Source: Niallia taxi (GTDB lineage Bacteria > Bacillota > Bacilli > Bacillales > Cytobacillaceae). From it: a DNA stretch of 64,000 nucleotides. The stretch covers positions 682,001 to 746,000 of the forward strand of contig NZ_CP102590.1 in assembly GCF_032818155.1 (NCBI RefSeq). The letters run 5' to 3'. Shown piece after piece: positions 24,244-32,416 of the stretch (position 1 is its first letter; every line of letters starts with the position of its first letter). The translations under genes and the position numbers were made by a program. The notes under the pieces were generated by a model. It saw only the letters and a list, made by a program, of their open reading frames with translations. It did no database searches and was not told the origin of the DNA.

Positions 24244-25521
24244 TTACAGTGAAGTTAGTTCTTCAAGGTGTGTAACCGCTTTAATAAGAAAGTCCTTTTT
24301 ACCGAAACTGCCTGACTTAAGGACAATTAACATTTCTTTATCAATTACTAAGCCAGATGGCACACCTGTATCAATTTCCTTCACAATATAATTGCCTTTA
24401 ATTTCTAAATGCCTGCATACAGTGCCAGAAGTGTCTCCGCCCGCAACGACAATTCTTTTTAAATTGAGAGTATCAGTCAGTCTTTTAGCAACAGCAGCTA
24501 AAAAGCTGGAGATTCTTTTACTAATAATTAATTCACTTAAACCCTTTAGTTTTCCGATTTCCTTTGTTTCCTTTACAATGCTTGGATTATTTTCCGCCAT
24601 AATTAACACGTCTTGCCCGTCTTTCAATAGCAAATTCGCTTCATTATATACTTTGTCCAGTTCTCCTTGATAATTGCTGTCTAAAATTTTTCTTGAATCA
24701 ACGATGATAGCTGAAATCCCAGAATCTATTAACTCTTTCGTCTGCTCTTTTGTTTGCGGTGTTAAGCTTCCGGATATAATTAGAACTCCATTTTCATCCT
24801 TTATTGATACAGTGCTAGCTAAATGAGGAAATTCTGATTTCGGCAGAGCTTTAGGCAATTCCTCTCCTAAGGCAGAGCTTCCAGCGAGAACTTTATATCC
24901 TGCTGCAGCTTGGGCGATAATGTTTAGATCCTCTTGTGTTTCCCCATCAATGAGTACGTACTGATAATCGTTTTTTGCCTTTTCAATCGCCGTTTTTAAT
25001 TCTTCGGGACCTTTTCTGACTACATCTAAATAAATAGAAGTCACTTTTCTTCTCGTTTGCTTTTTCAAGATGGATTCTAAGTTTGACTCTATCGTTGGAT
25101 GAACAGGGTCATGGAGGAACTCTGAATCTTCTAGTCTATTCCCGTTAACCTTGTGAATCCCATTTACGGTAGTTCGGCCGTTTTGTGGAAAGGATAGTGA
25201 AATAATCGCAAAATCTTCTTCCAATTCATCAAGCATGGCGTCAAATTCTACACCAATATTCCCTCTAAACACGGAGCATGTTTTATTGTAGTACATCGAA
25301 CAATTTGCATTCTGTAAAACCTTGGTTGCTTTAAAAACCTTATCATAAGCAGTTTTTGGACTGTCTAAGCGACTGTCTGTATCAATAATAACTACATCTG
25401 CATCTTTAACTATTTCCATATTTTCTTCAAAGGTAAGCACCTTTACCTTATAGCCGCTTTTTGAAAACATGATGCCAATATCATTTGCGCCAGTTGTATC
25501 ATCTGCTACTACACCAATCAT
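24244..25521 (-). CDS. Four-carbon acid sugar kinase (DUF1537 / OtnK-like)
   Basis: 425 aa, normal for the family; ATG 25521 behind AAGGAGG. N-terminal VADDTTGANDIG (about 5-16), NKTCSVFRGNIGVE, and C-terminal nucleotide-binding VVAGGDTSGTVCRHL and GVPSGLV. Known relatives phosphorylate threonate, erythronate or 3-oxo-tetronate at O4. It is 13 bp after the class II aldolase gene, the standard OtnK-OtnC pairing in which 3-oxo-tetronate 4-phosphate is decarboxylated to dihydroxyacetone phosphate. Confidence 0.9.
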   Translation of the reverse strand: MIGVVADDTTGANDIGIMFSKSGYKVKVLTFEENMEIVKDADVVIIDTDSRLDSPKTAYDKVFKATKVLQNANCSMYYNKTCSVFRGNIGVEFDAMLDELEEDFAIISLSFPQNGRTTVNGIHKVNGNRLEDSEFLHDPVHPTIESNLESILKKQTRRKVTSIYLDVVRKGPEELKTAIEKAKNDYQYVLIDGETQEDLNIIAQAAAGYKVLAGSSALGEELPKALPKSEFPHLASTVSIKDENGVLIISGSLTPQTKEQTKELIDSGISAIIVDSRKILDSNYQGELDKVYNEANLLLKDGQDVLIMAENNPSIVKETKEIGKLKGLSELIISKRISSFLAAVAKRLTDTLNLKRIVVAGGDTSGTVCRHLEIKGNYIVKEIDTGVPSGLVIDKEMLIVLKSGSFGKKDFLIKAVTHLEELTSL

Positions 25522-25534
25522 CGTAATGGCCTCC

Positions 25535-26176
25535 TTATCGTTTAATCCTTGGCTTATAAAGGGACTCTTCCAAAAACTCTGTCACTTTAACGCTTGGCAG
25601 CGAATGTAATTCAACCCCACTGGATTTTGCTGTTAACAACATTCTGCACGTCATTTCTAATGTTTCTATTCTCATTAAAGCTTCAGAAATGGAGGAATCC
25701 ATTACTACTACACCATGATTTCGCATCATGATGACATCAGATTTCTTTGCCTCTTCCGCTATCGCTTCTCCTAGCTCTCTTGTTCCTGGATGAAAATAGT
25801 CTACATAGCCGATATTTTCCAGGTAATAAAAGTTTTCAATAAACAGGTTTGCCAGTATTGGTTCTTTACTGCATGCAAAGAGCGTTGTATAGAATGGTGA
25901 TGAATGGATAACCGCTTGTACATCTGGCCTTGTTTTATAAATTCCTGTATGCATTGGCGTTTCTTTCGAGGCTTTTCGTTCACTTAAATTTTGTTCATTC
26001 TGAAGGTCAAATAGGACAAAATCTTCGTCTTTCAAATCCCCCATAAAGGTGCCTGAAGCAGTTATCAGCATTGTATTTCCATCGACTCTGCTGCTGATAT
26101 TTCCTGATGTTCCCCATGCCAAATTATTATTGAGCATATATTTGCCACATGCTATCAGCTCATTTCTGCTATTCAT
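25535..26176 (-). CDS. Class II aldolase/adducin-family protein (OtnC-like)
   Basis: 213 aa; ATG 26176 behind AGGAGG. GTSGNISSR (about 22-30), ITASG, catalytic Glu72 (KETPMH), His91, and His154 in RNHGVVV. The first metal motif reads HSS (91-93) instead of HxH, so one expected zinc-ligand His is missing or displaced. By pairing with the DUF1537 kinase it likely cleaves or decarboxylates a phosphorylated C4 keto-acid to a triose phosphate. A terminator hairpin precedes it, so it may have its own start of transcription. Confidence 0.85.
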   Translation of the reverse strand: MNSRNELIACGKYMLNNNLAWGTSGNISSRVDGNTMLITASGTFMGDLKDEDFVLFDLQNEQNLSERKASKETPMHTGIYKTRPDVQAVIHSSPFYTTLFACSKEPILANLFIENFYYLENIGYVDYFHPGTRELGEAIAEEAKKSDVIMMRNHGVVVMDSSISEALMRIETLEMTCRMLLTAKSSGVELHSLPSVKVTEFLEESLYKPRIKR

Positions 26177-26195
26177 GAATTCATCCTCCTATATA

Positions 26196-26228
26196 AAAAA
26201 CCAAACAGATACCCGTTTGGTTTTTATT
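26196..26228. terminator. Terminator between the dehydrogenase and aldolase genes
   Basis: AAAAACCAAAC / GTTTGGTTTTT, perfect 11-bp stem with T-runs on both sides, between the stop at 26233 and the ribosome site of the aldolase. It should reduce read-through from the dehydrogenase gene. Confidence 0.7.
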
Positions 26229-26232
26229 TTAT

Positions 26233-27312
26233 TTATGCTTGCATTCTTTTGATAACAGCTTCTGTAAATTCTGTCGTAGATGCCGTTCCGCCAAGGTCAC
26301 GGGTAGTTGGTCCTTCGGCGATTGTTTGTAAGACAGCATTTTCGATTACTTCGGCAATGACATTTAAATGATGGTCATCATGATGGTTTGCCAGCCACTG
26401 TAGGAGCATCACTGTTGACAGCAGCATACTTGTTGGGTTTGCAACATTCTGACCGGCAATGTCCGGTGCTGAACCGTGTGCTGCCTGTGCCATTGCTTGC
26501 TCACCATTTGTATTGAGTGATGCTGACAAACCAAGACTTCCAACAAGTTCACCAGCAAGATCTGATAGGATGTCACCGAATAGATTAGTAGTTACGATGA
26601 CATCAAACTCTTCTGCTCTTCTTACTAAGTGTGCTGTCATTGCATCAATATGAAAATCATTCACTTCTACTTCTGGATAATACTTTTCGCCAACCTCGTA
26701 GCAAACATCACGGAATAATTCATAGGCAAACTTGATTACATTTGCTTTGTGAACGATTGTTACTTTTTTTCGTCTTGTCATTGCCAGCTTAAATGCTTCA
26801 TGGGCAATTCTTTCTGTTGCTTGTCTTGTAAATACGCCTGTTACTAATGCAACATCCTTATTTACCATGTATTCTCCTGTCCCTTTATACATATTTCTAT
26901 CGGACAGGAAGCCCTCCGTATTTTCTCTAAAAACAACAAGATCTGCATTTCCTACTAAACTAGTAGTCCCCGGCAAGGCGCGGCTTGGACGTACATTAGA
27001 ATATAGATCAAAATGATGTCTAAGTTCACCACTTGGATTACGCTTCGAGATTCGATGCTCATCAGGGTAAGCTGCTGAATCATGTGGAGCCATCAGCCAG
27101 CCATTTGTATCCTCCAGGCCTTTTTTTGTTATTTCTGGAACAGGATCATTATATTTTTTAATACCTTCCCATCCCATCGGCAGCTCCTTGTATTCAAAAG
27201 TTGTACCATTATTTGCTTGTTGAGTGGCAGCCTTCAATACTTCTACAGATGCTTTCACAATTTCAGGACCAATTCCGTCTCCATAAAGAACACCTAATTT
27301 ATAATTTGCCAT
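26233..27312 (-). CDS. Tartrate/D-malate dehydrogenase-like enzyme, paralogue 1
   Basis: 359 aa; ATG 27312 behind AAAGGTGG. Isocitrate/isopropylmalate dehydrogenase superfamily, tartrate-dehydrogenase branch: GVLYGDGIGPEIVKAS, RENTEGFLSDRN, KANVIKFAYELFRDV, ATNLFGDILSDLAG-type (TTNLFGDILSDLAGELVGS) and HGSAPDIAGQN. It oxidises a beta-hydroxy acid with NAD and a divalent cation, with or without decarboxylation. Clearly homologous throughout to the gene at 30405. Preceded by an attenuator-like hairpin in its leader. Confidence 0.9.
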   Translation of the reverse strand: MANYKLGVLYGDGIGPEIVKASVEVLKAATQQANNGTTFEYKELPMGWEGIKKYNDPVPEITKKGLEDTNGWLMAPHDSAAYPDEHRISKRNPSGELRHHFDLYSNVRPSRALPGTTSLVGNADLVVFRENTEGFLSDRNMYKGTGEYMVNKDVALVTGVFTRQATERIAHEAFKLAMTRRKKVTIVHKANVIKFAYELFRDVCYEVGEKYYPEVEVNDFHIDAMTAHLVRRAEEFDVIVTTNLFGDILSDLAGELVGSLGLSASLNTNGEQAMAQAAHGSAPDIAGQNVANPTSMLLSTVMLLQWLANHHDDHHLNVIAEVIENAVLQTIAEGPTTRDLGGTASTTEFTEAVIKRMQA

Positions 27313-27668
27313 CAGATAACCACCTTTATTGTTGTATGAATTAACTGGTTAATACTTACTTTCTACATTTATTCTATTACATTTAAACCATAATAAAAAA
27401 TACACATTTTTTATTAAATATCATAAAAAAAAGTTATGGATGTACGAGATTACCACCCAAATTTCTTAAGAAAGTCTTCCATAACTTTTCATTATCTCTG
27501 TTCATTCTATATTAGAATAATGCCTGAATCTGTTGGTATCACTAGGTTTCTAGGTTTGTATATTGATGATCTCCTAAAAAGGAATTGACGAACAGTTTGC
27601 CACTCGTTACATTTACTTTTAAAGGGAACAGGAGATTTAGTATCTCTTGTATGAAAGGAGATTAAATA
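27313..27668. other. 356-bp divergent regulatory region
   Basis: No gene. It carries the leaders of the dehydrogenase (leftward) and PTS IIA (rightward). The notable element is the long inverted repeat at 27429-27489. Confidence 0.6.
27429..27489 (-). promoter_or_regulatory. Leader hairpin, possible attenuator of the dehydrogenase
   Basis: AAAAGTTATGGA / TCCATAACTTTT, perfect 12-bp arms around a 37-nt loop containing TTTCTTAAGAAA. On the minus strand it ends in TTTTTTTTATGA, 110 bp before the start codon, and no minus-strand gene lies close upstream, so it looks like a leader terminator. The loop has GGGTGG followed by a partial CG..TCC, faintly like a T-box antiterminator, but the ACCGCG core is absent. 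Confidence 0.5.
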
Positions 27669-28163
27669 ATGTTTAAAAATAGTCATCAGAAGAAAACAGA
27701 AGCAAATTCTATTTTTACTCCTGCAGATGGAAAGTTTGTCTCTTTAGAAACTGTACCAGATCCGATTTTCAGTAATAAGCTTGTTGGTGAAGGCTTCGCG
27801 GTCCATCCTTCCAATGGTAAAATTGTTTCACCCGTTTCTGGTGTGGTTACCCATATTTCTAATACGAACCATGTGATGACGGTAAGAAATTCAGAGGATA
27901 TAGATGTTTTGATCCACATCGGTCTTGAAACCGCTTCCTTAAAAGGTGATTATTTTAAAGCTTTAGTCACACTTGGTAAATCTGTAAAAATGGGCGATGC
28001 TCTCCTTGAATTTGACCTGAATTATTTAAATGAAAATGCTTATAGTCCGCTAATATTAGTAATTTTACCGAATATCAAAAATAAAAACTACTCGCTTATA
28101 TGGCAGGATGCTGTTACTTTAGCTGCTGGCGAGACAAAAATTGTTTCTGTTGTGGAAAGATAG
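27669..28163 (+). CDS. Orphan glucose-type PTS IIA protein
   Basis: 164 aa; ATG 27669 behind AAAGGAG. IIA-Glc/Crr domain: GEGFAVHPSNG, SPVSGVV, and the two active-site histidines His68 (NTNHVMTV) and His83 (DVLIHIGLETASLKG). It accepts phosphate from HPr. There is no IIB or IIC gene nearby, so it either serves a distant permease or acts as a regulatory phosphocarrier for this acid-utilisation cluster, in which it is the only intervening rightward gene. Confidence 0.9.
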   Translation: MFKNSHQKKTEANSIFTPADGKFVSLETVPDPIFSNKLVGEGFAVHPSNGKIVSPVSGVVTHISNTNHVMTVRNSEDIDVLIHIGLETASLKGDYFKALVTLGKSVKMGDALLEFDLNYLNENAYSPLILVILPNIKNKNYSLIWQDAVTLAAGETKIVSVVER

Positions 28164-28165
28164 TT

Positions 28166-28209
28166 AAAAAAAGAAGGTGCCGATTTGAAATTCGGCACCT
28201 TCTTTTTTT
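28166..28209. terminator. Bidirectional terminator between IIA and TerC genes
   Basis: AAGAAGGTGCCGA / TCGGCACCTTCTT, perfect 13-bp stem flanked by A7 and T7, between convergent stop codons. Confidence 0.92.
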
Positions 28210-28210
28210 A

Positions 28211-29002
28211 TCAAACTTTTGTCAGCTCTCTTTCCCGTTCTTTATGGCTCTCTATATTTTCGCCATTCAGGAAATCTTCAGGTTTTTCCTCATCTATAAA
28301 GCCAATTGATTCCTTTACTTCAGCAAAAGCTACATCACCCGCTGGAATATCTGCCGCTTTCTTATTTTTATAAACTCCTATCCCAACTACCAATGCAATG
28401 ACTAATAGTTCAAAGCCATACTTTAATAATGGGTTTTGGAAGTATGTGCCTATAAAGGGTTCCGCGACGATCATTTTCGAGGCTGTCCATGCTAAAATCC
28501 CTGCACCGAAAGTAATAATGACAGGAAAGCGCTCAATCCATTTCAATATTAATGTACTGCACCACATTACGACAGGAATGGAAATTAATAAGCCAATGAC
28601 TACTAATAAAATACTGCCATGGGCAGCTCCTGCAACTGCTAGCACATTATCTAAGCCCATTAAGGCGTCGGCAATAATAACTGTTCTGACAGCACCCCAA
28701 AAATTATTGCTCGATTTTATATCGCTATGTTCCTCATTTTCTACTAATAATTTATAAGAAATAAAAACTAGCATTAGCCCGCCTGCTACATGCAGCCCTG
28801 GTACCTTTAATAGCCATACAACAGCTAGAGTTGCTATAATTCGAATAATGATGGCACCAAGTGAGCCCCACATAATAACCTTTTTCTGCTGGTCTTTTGG
28901 CAAGTTTCTAGCAGCTAGACCTATTAATATGGCATTATCTCCTGCCAATACTAAATCAATAACAATAATGGACAATAATGCCGTGAAAAATTCGAGTTCC
29001 AT
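28211..29002 (-). CDS. TerC-family membrane protein
   Basis: 263 aa from the second ATG (29002), which has proper spacing from AAGGAGG. About 7-8 membrane segments with the two acidic motifs of TerC: DLVLAGDNAILIG (about 14-26) and DALMGLDNVLAVAG. Bacillus homologues export manganese, in part to supply exoenzymes. A charged cytoplasmic tail of about 35 residues ends it. No yybP-ykoY riboswitch is visible; instead a terminator separates it from the transporter gene upstream. Confidence 0.9.
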   Translation of the reverse strand: MELEFFTALLSIIVIDLVLAGDNAILIGLAARNLPKDQQKKVIMWGSLGAIIIRIIATLAVVWLLKVPGLHVAGGLMLVFISYKLLVENEEHSDIKSSNNFWGAVRTVIIADALMGLDNVLAVAGAAHGSILLVVIGLLISIPVVMWCSTLILKWIERFPVIITFGAGILAWTASKMIVAEPFIGTYFQNPLLKYGFELLVIALVVGIGVYKNKKAADIPAGDVAFAEVKESIGFIDEEKPEDFLNGENIESHKERERELTKV

Positions 29003-29024
29003 TTTCATCCTCCTTCATAATATA

Positions 29025-29048
29025 AATAGCCCTTTCGCAAGGGCTATT
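29025..29048 (-). terminator. Terminator after the CitMHS gene
   Basis: AATAGCCCTT / AAGGGCTATT, 10-bp stem with a tetraloop, followed by TATATT on the minus strand, directly before the TerC ribosome site. Confidence 0.75.
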
Positions 29049-29076
29049 ATATGTGGTTACATTTAGTTTCTTGAAC

Positions 29077-30369
29077 TCACAGGACCATTGCTCCTGTTAA
29101 GATTCCAACGATAATCATCACAACTGCAGTTAAGAGAATCCAGCCCATTGTAAATTTTTGTAGTTTTCCTAAATCACTTCTGATTAATTCGATTAACACC
29201 CATAATGGTGCTGATGTTGGACCTATTAAGTGTATTGTCTGTCCAATCACTGATGCTCTTGCAATACTGACAGAATCAACGCCATACTGACTGCCTGCCT
29301 CTGCTAATACTGGTAATGCCCCAAAGAAAAAGGCATCATTAGACATAAGGAAGCTAAGCGGCAGACCGATGATTGCGACAATGATAGTATAGTAGTCTCC
29401 AAACGCGCTTGGAATAATCGAAACAATATCATTTGCCATATGGTCAACCATTTCCGTACCTTGAAGAATACCTGTGAATATACCTGCTCCCAGCACAAGC
29501 GATACAACTGGTATGGCATTTGAAGCATGTTGTTTTAGCACCTTTTTTTGTTCTTCAATATTTGGGAAGTTAACTACTAAAGCAATGGCGAACCCAATGA
29601 TAAAGAGAATATACAATTCTACTACGTCTAGAATTAATACGCCCATTATTGCTAAAGTCAGAAATAGGTTAAACCAAATGATTTTAGAGTTCTTTTTCAC
29701 TGGTGCTTCTGCTGTTGCTGCAATCTCTTGATTATATTTAGCAATAACTTCTGCGCCAAGACGCTTTCGTTCTCTTTTTCCTAAGAAATAGGCAATCGCT
29801 AATGTAGAAATCGCCCCAGCAACCATAACCGGCAGCATTGGAATAAAGTATTCATTAGCATTAAGACCAAGCACACTTATTGCTCTTGTTGCAGATCCGC
29901 CCCATGGCGTACTTCCGGCAATAATTCCTAATGACATGATAGAGACAGTTGCTAATATTAAAGGATTCATGCCAATTTTTCGGTACACGGGCAGCATCGC
30001 TGAACAAATAATCATATATGTTGTTGTTCCATCTCCGTCTAATGCTACAAGCAATGCTAATATCGCAGTCCCCATTGCTATTTTAACCGGATCCCCTTTA
30101 GCAATCTTTAAAATCATATTACTAACAGGATCAAATAAACCAGTATCCATCATGATACCAAAGTAAAGAATTGCAAATAAGAGAAGTACTGCTGTAGGAG
30201 CGGTAAGCTCTACTCCCTGTACCATCATATCCCCTAATTCTGACCCAAATCCCCCGAGTAAGGCAAAAATTACAGGAACAAAAATGATAGCTGTAAAGGC
30301 AATTAATCGCTTAGACATGACTAAGTAAGTAAACACCGCAATAGTTAGAAACCCTAGAATTGATAACAA
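29077..30369 (-). CDS. CitMHS-family carboxylate transporter
   Basis: 430 aa. The best start is TTG 30369 (TLSILGFLTIAVF-like start, LLSILGFL) behind TTTGGGGG; the in-frame GTG 18 bp upstream has no ribosome site. About 12 membrane segments; MSKRLIAFTAIIFVPV, ALDGDGTTTYMI, and GSTPWGGSATRA are typical of CitM/CitH metal-citrate symporters. Given the neighbouring tartrate-type dehydrogenases it probably imports a hydroxylated di- or tetronic acid rather than citrate. 17 bp after the dehydrogenase paralogue 2 stop-start junction, so cotranscribed. Confidence 0.9.
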   Translation of the reverse strand: MLSILGFLTIAVFTYLVMSKRLIAFTAIIFVPVIFALLGGFGSELGDMMVQGVELTAPTAVLLLFAILYFGIMMDTGLFDPVSNMILKIAKGDPVKIAMGTAILALLVALDGDGTTTYMIICSAMLPVYRKIGMNPLILATVSIMSLGIIAGSTPWGGSATRAISVLGLNANEYFIPMLPVMVAGAISTLAIAYFLGKRERKRLGAEVIAKYNQEIAATAEAPVKKNSKIIWFNLFLTLAIMGVLILDVVELYILFIIGFAIALVVNFPNIEEQKKVLKQHASNAIPVVSLVLGAGIFTGILQGTEMVDHMANDIVSIIPSAFGDYYTIIVAIIGLPLSFLMSNDAFFFGALPVLAEAGSQYGVDSVSIARASVIGQTIHLIGPTSAPLWVLIELIRSDLGKLQKFTMGWILLTAVVMIIVGILTGAMVL

Positions 30370-30404
30370 ATTTATACCCCCAAACACACTGAATGCGTTT
30401 TCAT

Positions 30405-31487
30405 TTATTTGACAGCTAACTCACCAATTCTTGCGATAATCGCCTCTGCAAACTCAGAAGTTGATGCAGATCCCCCTAAGTCCCCGGTCATTGTCCCGTC
30501 TTTAAGGCAGCTATTTATTCCTTGTTCAACAAGCTCGCCAACCTGGTGTAATTTTGCGTCATGATGTCTTTCACTCAACCAATCCATCAGCATAACTGTT
30601 GACAGCATGATTCCAATTGGATTGGCAATATTCTTCCCAGCAATATCCGGTGCTGATCCGTGAGCAGCTTGAGCCATTGCCTGATTTTCATTCGTATTGA
30701 TAGAAGGAGCTAGTCCAAGGCTTCCAACTAATTCACCAGCCAAATCTGATAATATATCACCAAACATATTCTCTGTTACTATAATATCAAAATCTCTTGC
30801 TCTGCGGACTAAGTGTGCTGTCATTGCATCGATATGGTAGTCATCAACCGTAACCTCTGGATATTGCTGTGCTACCTCTTTACATGTATTTAAGAAAAGT
30901 CCTGTTCCTAGCTTGATAACATTTGCTTTATGAACAATTGTTACTTTTTTTCTGCGCTGCATTGCCATTTTAAAAGCAGCGTGTGCGATTCTTTCAGCGG
31001 CTTTCTTCGTAAATACACCTGCAGAAACGACAACCTCTGGCGTTATTTGCCATTCTCCCCCGCCTATATGCATGTTTCTATCTGTGTAAAAGCCTTCTGT
31101 ATTTTCACGATAAATAATTAAATCCGCTTCACCTACTACGCTTTTCGCTCCAGGCATTGTTTTTGCTGGTCTGATATTTGCGTATAAATCTAAAGTGTGA
31201 CGAAGCTCACCGCTTGGGTTTCTTTTTGCTTTATGTTCTGGCGGATATGCTGCAGAATCGTGTGGCCCTAGTATCCAGCCATCACAGTCATTTAACATTT
31301 CCTTCGTATAGCTAGGTGTTGGATCATTATACTTTTCAATCCCCTCCCAGCCCATCGGAAGCTCTGTCCAATCAAATTTAACATCTAATTCCTGTGCAGC
31401 TGCTTTAAAAACCTTCACTGTAGCGCTTACAATTTCTGGACCGATACCGTCACCTTGTAATACTCCTAGCTTATATGCCTTCATCAT
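30405..31487 (-). CDS. Tartrate/D-malate dehydrogenase-like enzyme, paralogue 2
   Basis: 360 aa; two adjacent ATGs (31487, 31484) behind GGGAG. Same family and length as the gene at 26233: LQGDGIGPEIVSAT, YRENTEGFYTDRN, KANVIKLGTG, TENMFGDILSDLAG, HGSAPDIAGKN. NAD-dependent beta-hydroxy-acid dehydrogenase. It heads an operon with the CitMHS transporter and is divergent from the RraA/MFS pair. The two paralogues may act on stereoisomers, on successive substrates, or one may be decarboxylating. Confidence 0.9.
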   Translation of the reverse strand: MMKAYKLGVLQGDGIGPEIVSATVKVFKAAAQELDVKFDWTELPMGWEGIEKYNDPTPSYTKEMLNDCDGWILGPHDSAAYPPEHKAKRNPSGELRHTLDLYANIRPAKTMPGAKSVVGEADLIIYRENTEGFYTDRNMHIGGGEWQITPEVVVSAGVFTKKAAERIAHAAFKMAMQRRKKVTIVHKANVIKLGTGLFLNTCKEVAQQYPEVTVDDYHIDAMTAHLVRRARDFDIIVTENMFGDILSDLAGELVGSLGLAPSINTNENQAMAQAAHGSAPDIAGKNIANPIGIMLSTVMLMDWLSERHHDAKLHQVGELVEQGINSCLKDGTMTGDLGGSASTSEFAEAIIARIGELAVK

Positions 31488-31560
31488 TTCATCTCCCTAT
31501 TTGTTTTGTTCTTGTAGATTTTCAATATTGAATTTCTACTATCACTGTAATATAAAGCTA

Positions 31561-31691
31561 ACGATAAATGAAATATCGCTTTTTTATGTTTATCCATAAC
31601 TATTTTTTATTTTTGATTTCTAGACATGACGATTTAACCATCACTTTTTTTTATAGATAACGATAACTTATATTGATTTCTATCCTATCGT
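31561..31691. promoter_or_regulatory. Repeated ACGATA/TATCG motifs between tdh2 and rraA
   Basis: ACGATA-N7-TATCG at 31561-31578 and ACGATA-N20-TATCGT at 31660-31691, with an extra GATAACGATAAC direct repeat at 31656-31667. A TATAAT for the rightward gene is at 31702-31707. Likely operator sites of a shared regulator, possibly the cluster's LysR protein. Confidence 0.4.
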
Positions 31692-31740
31692 GTATGTTTT
31701 GTATAATGATAGAAAACGGTTATCAAAAGGAGAGACTTAC

Positions 31741-32364
31741 ATGGAAAAAATAATAGAGCAATTCAAAAGCATTCCTACTACCTCCATTTCCGATACAATG
31801 AATGGATTAAATAATCTCGATCCTTCTATTAAGCCTATTAAGGAGGAATATTCCTTCGCTGGGAGAGCACTTACTGTTAAGATTCCTGTTGGCGATAATT
31901 TAGCTGTTTTAAAGGCAATTAGAGAGGCAAAACCCCATGATGTTATTATTGTTGATGCAAAGGGGGATACATATAGAGCTGCTGCAGGAGACTTTGTGAT
32001 TGGTATGGCCAAAACGCTTGGGGTTGGTGCATTTGTTGTGGATGGTGCTATTAGAGATATTAATGGCATTAAAGAACTTGACTTCCCTGTTTTCTGTAAA
32101 GGAACAACTGTTGCAGCAGGTGGAAAAGCTGGCATGGGAGAGATTAATGTCCCAATTTCTTGTGGAGGCGTTACGGTAAAACCAGGTGATATACTTGTCG
32201 GCGATATTGATGGTGTTGTTGTAATTCCTCAGGAGCAGGAAGAAGAAATATTGACCAAATCACTTGATAGAGTGGAAAAAGATAAGTTAAGAGAAGAAAA
32301 AGTCTCAGGCAATAAAGAAGAAATTATTAAATACCTTGATCAAATGATCAACTCTGTTAAATAA
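31741..32364 (+). CDS. RraA-family aldolase/decarboxylase-like protein
   Basis: 207 aa from ATG 31741 (MEKIIEQFKS) behind AAAGGAG; an upstream in-frame ATG lacks a site. Family motifs: SISDTMNG, GRALTVKIPVGDN, GDFVIGMAKTLGVGAFVVDGAIRDI with the Asp/Arg substrate-binding pair (DGAIRD) and GDIDGVVVIP. RraA-like proteins next to catabolic genes are usually class II 4-hydroxy-2-oxo-acid aldolases or oxaloacetate decarboxylases rather than RNase E inhibitors. That fits disposal of an oxaloacetate-like product of the dehydrogenases. Confidence 0.85.
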   Translation: MEKIIEQFKSIPTTSISDTMNGLNNLDPSIKPIKEEYSFAGRALTVKIPVGDNLAVLKAIREAKPHDVIIVDAKGDTYRAAAGDFVIGMAKTLGVGAFVVDGAIRDINGIKELDFPVFCKGTTVAAGGKAGMGEINVPISCGGVTVKPGDILVGDIDGVVVIPQEQEEEILTKSLDRVEKDKLREEKVSGNKEEIIKYLDQMINSVK

Positions 32365-32373
32365 CTAGTAGGA

Positions 32374-32400
32374 AAGGAAGACCTCAGCTCTTCCTTTTTA
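32374..32400 (+). terminator. Terminator between rraA-like and MFS genes
   Basis: AAGGAAGA / TCTTCCTT, 8-bp stem, followed by TTTTATT. The MFS ribosome site follows directly, so it is probably partial. Confidence 0.65.
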
Positions 32401-32416
32401 TTATGGGGAGATATAG

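Noticed and set aside
24271..24284. cre-like TGTAACCGCTTTAA near the end of the kinase gene
   Set aside because: One mismatch, but inside coding sequence and about 100 bp from the LysR start; could be chance.
27440..27478. T-box riboswitch in the dehydrogenase leader
   Set aside because: GGGTGG and a later TCC recall a T-box, but the ACCGCG core and specifier stem are not visible.
29003..29076. yybP-ykoY manganese riboswitch before the TerC gene
   Set aside because: Only 74 bp separate the genes, filled by a terminator hairpin and ribosome site.
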